Below, piece after piece: positions 6,003 to 6,607 of a stretch of 6,607 nucleotides of DNA. The DNA comes from CAYVZU01 sp964455935 (GTDB lineage Bacteria > Fibrobacterota > CAYVZU01): assembly GCA_964455935.1 (NCBI GenBank), contig CAYVZU010000165.1:1-6607 (forward strand). The letters are read 5' to 3'. Under the pieces are notes generated by a model that was given only the letters and a program-made list of their open reading frames with translations, made no database searches and was not told the DNA's origin. Position 1 is the first letter of the stretch. Each line of letters begins with the position of its first letter. The translations under genes were made by a program, and so were the position numbers.

Positions 6003-6416
6003 ATGCAGCTTCCCAAATACAAGAAGAAAAAGCGCGTCAAGCTAAAAGTCTGCCAGGAGCCCGGCTGCGGCAAGGAATTCTGGGGCCACCCCATTTCGAA
6101 ATACTGCGAGTTGCACCGGGATATCAAACACCGGCAGAAACGCAAGAAGTTCTTTGAGGCTGTCGATGTCAAGAACATGATTTTCAAGCACAACTACACG
6201 GAAGTGATGGATGTGGAATTCAACTGCCAGCTTCCGGGTTGCACCACCAAATACTTCGTGAAAGTTTTTCCCAAACAATACATCTATCCCAAATATTGCC
6301 TTGAACACCGCAACGAGTTCCGTCGCCGGGAGTTCGAGCGGCTTGTCAAGGCAACCTCGGCTCGAAAATCAGCGCAGGCGGAAGCGAAGCGGAAGACGGG
6401 GCTGCAGGGCAGCTAA
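6003..6416 (+). CDS. Small basic protein with two tandem CCCH zinc-binding-like modules
   Basis: I do not recognise this 137-residue protein. Residues 4-15 are strongly basic (KYKKKKRVKLK). Two similar modules follow: C17-x4-C22-x12-C35-x2-H38 and C75-x4-C80-x18-C99-x2-H102. Each opens with CQ-x-PGC, reaches KYC-x2-HR, and is followed by an Arg/Lys-rich stretch containing FE, so the protein looks like an internal duplication. The modules suggest two zinc knuckles, and the high positive charge suggests nucleic-acid binding, perhaps RNA or ribosome-associated; both are inference. The C-terminal tail (117-137) is Ala/Lys-rich and probably disordered. AGAGGAG at 5993-5999 supports ATG 6003. An in-frame TTG at 5937 would add 22 uncharged residues, lies only about 16 bases from the predicted transcription start and has no ribosome site. 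It has its own promoter and a hairpin leader. No signal peptide or membrane segment is visible. Confidence 0.75.
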   Translation: MQLPKYKKKKRVKLKVCQEPGCGKEFWGHPISKYCELHRDIKHRQKRKKFFEAVDVKNMIFKHNYTEVMDVEFNCQLPGCTTKYFVKVFPKQYIYPKYCLEHRNEFRRREFERLVKATSARKSAQAEAKRKTGLQGS

Positions 6417-6464
6417 TTCCAAATTGGCAATTGTTAATTGGTTTCTGTTGTGAATTCTGTACGG

Positions 6465-6566
6465 CTGTCATTTCGAATCCCCGAAGGGGTGAGAAATCTT
6501 TCATTTTGAGCCAAAAAAAAGAAGATTCCTCAACAGTGAGGCACGTAAGCTTCTTCGGAATGACAG
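6465..6566. repeat. 102 bp palindromic intergenic repeat with side hairpins
   Basis: Outer arms CTGTCATTTCGAA (6465-6477) and TTCGGAATGACAG (6554-6566) pair at all 13 positions, one as G-U. Inner arms TGAGAAATCTT (6490-6500) and AAGATTCCTCA (6522-6532) pair at 10 of 11. Between the left arms a hairpin CCCC-GAA-GGGG (6479-6489) forms, and on the right CCTCA-ACAG-TGAGG (6528-6541) competes with the inner stem. The GTCATTTCGA...GAGAAATCT wording resembles dispersed palindromic repeats common between genes in many bacteria, so a REP- or MITE-like element is likely. It may also end transcripts from the upstream gene. The rest of 6417-6607 shows no gene. Confidence 0.65.
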
Positions 6567-6607
6567 GAAAAAGAACTACCCGCAATTAATTACTAAACAT
6601 CGGATGG

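Noticed and set aside
6417..6452. AT-rich CCAA...TTGG hairpin as terminator of the zinc-module gene
   Set aside because: The stem is short with a bulge and is followed by only three T. The palindrome further downstream is a better candidate.

Overview
This window holds four protein genes and three gaps rich in inverted repeats. The organism cannot be named from it. The genes look bacterial: a GcvT with a sulfate-reducer-like or candidate-phylum-like C-terminus, a long soluble multi-PAS histidine kinase, bacterial MiaA, moderately high G+C coding DNA, Shine-Dalgarno sites and a sigma70-type promoter. A Desulfobacterota, Omnitrophota or similar environmental lineage would fit, but this is an impression and not a classification.

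Layout, left to right. Bases 1-343 contain no convincing gene. They carry a cluster of short direct and inverted repeats at the left edge, a terminator-like hairpin with a UUCG loop, and three related repeat clusters that can pair in alternative ways just upstream of the first gene. Bases 344-1573 (+) encode a GcvT-type aminomethyltransferase. Its stop codon overlaps, as ATGA, the start of a 1036-residue cytosolic histidine kinase at 1570-4680 (+). The kinase has six PAS domains followed by HisKA and HATPase_c, and no receiver domain. The kinase tail overlaps by 47 bp the 3' end of miaA, which lies on the minus strand (5557-4634).

The gap after miaA (5558-6002) contains a roughly 170 bp nested imperfect palindrome, two 11 bp direct repeats directly upstream of a good TTGACA-N18-TATCTT promoter, and a leader with two hairpins. 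That promoter serves a small, very basic protein (6003-6416, +) with two tandem C-x4-C-xn-C-x2-H putative zinc-binding modules, whose function I do not recognise. Downstream lies another palindrome of about 102 bp with two side hairpins, resembling dispersed intergenic repeats.

How the parts relate: gcvT and the kinase look like one translationally coupled operon, which could tie a sensor to one-carbon or glycine metabolism, but no response regulator, gcvH or gcvP is in the window. miaA is a separate tRNA-modification gene. The double-zinc-module protein has its own promoter and is the least explained gene here. I see no defence system, CRISPR array, tRNA, rRNA or transposase gene. The best candidates for undescribed biology are the 170 bp palindrome, the zinc-module protein with its structured leader, and the gcvT leader.
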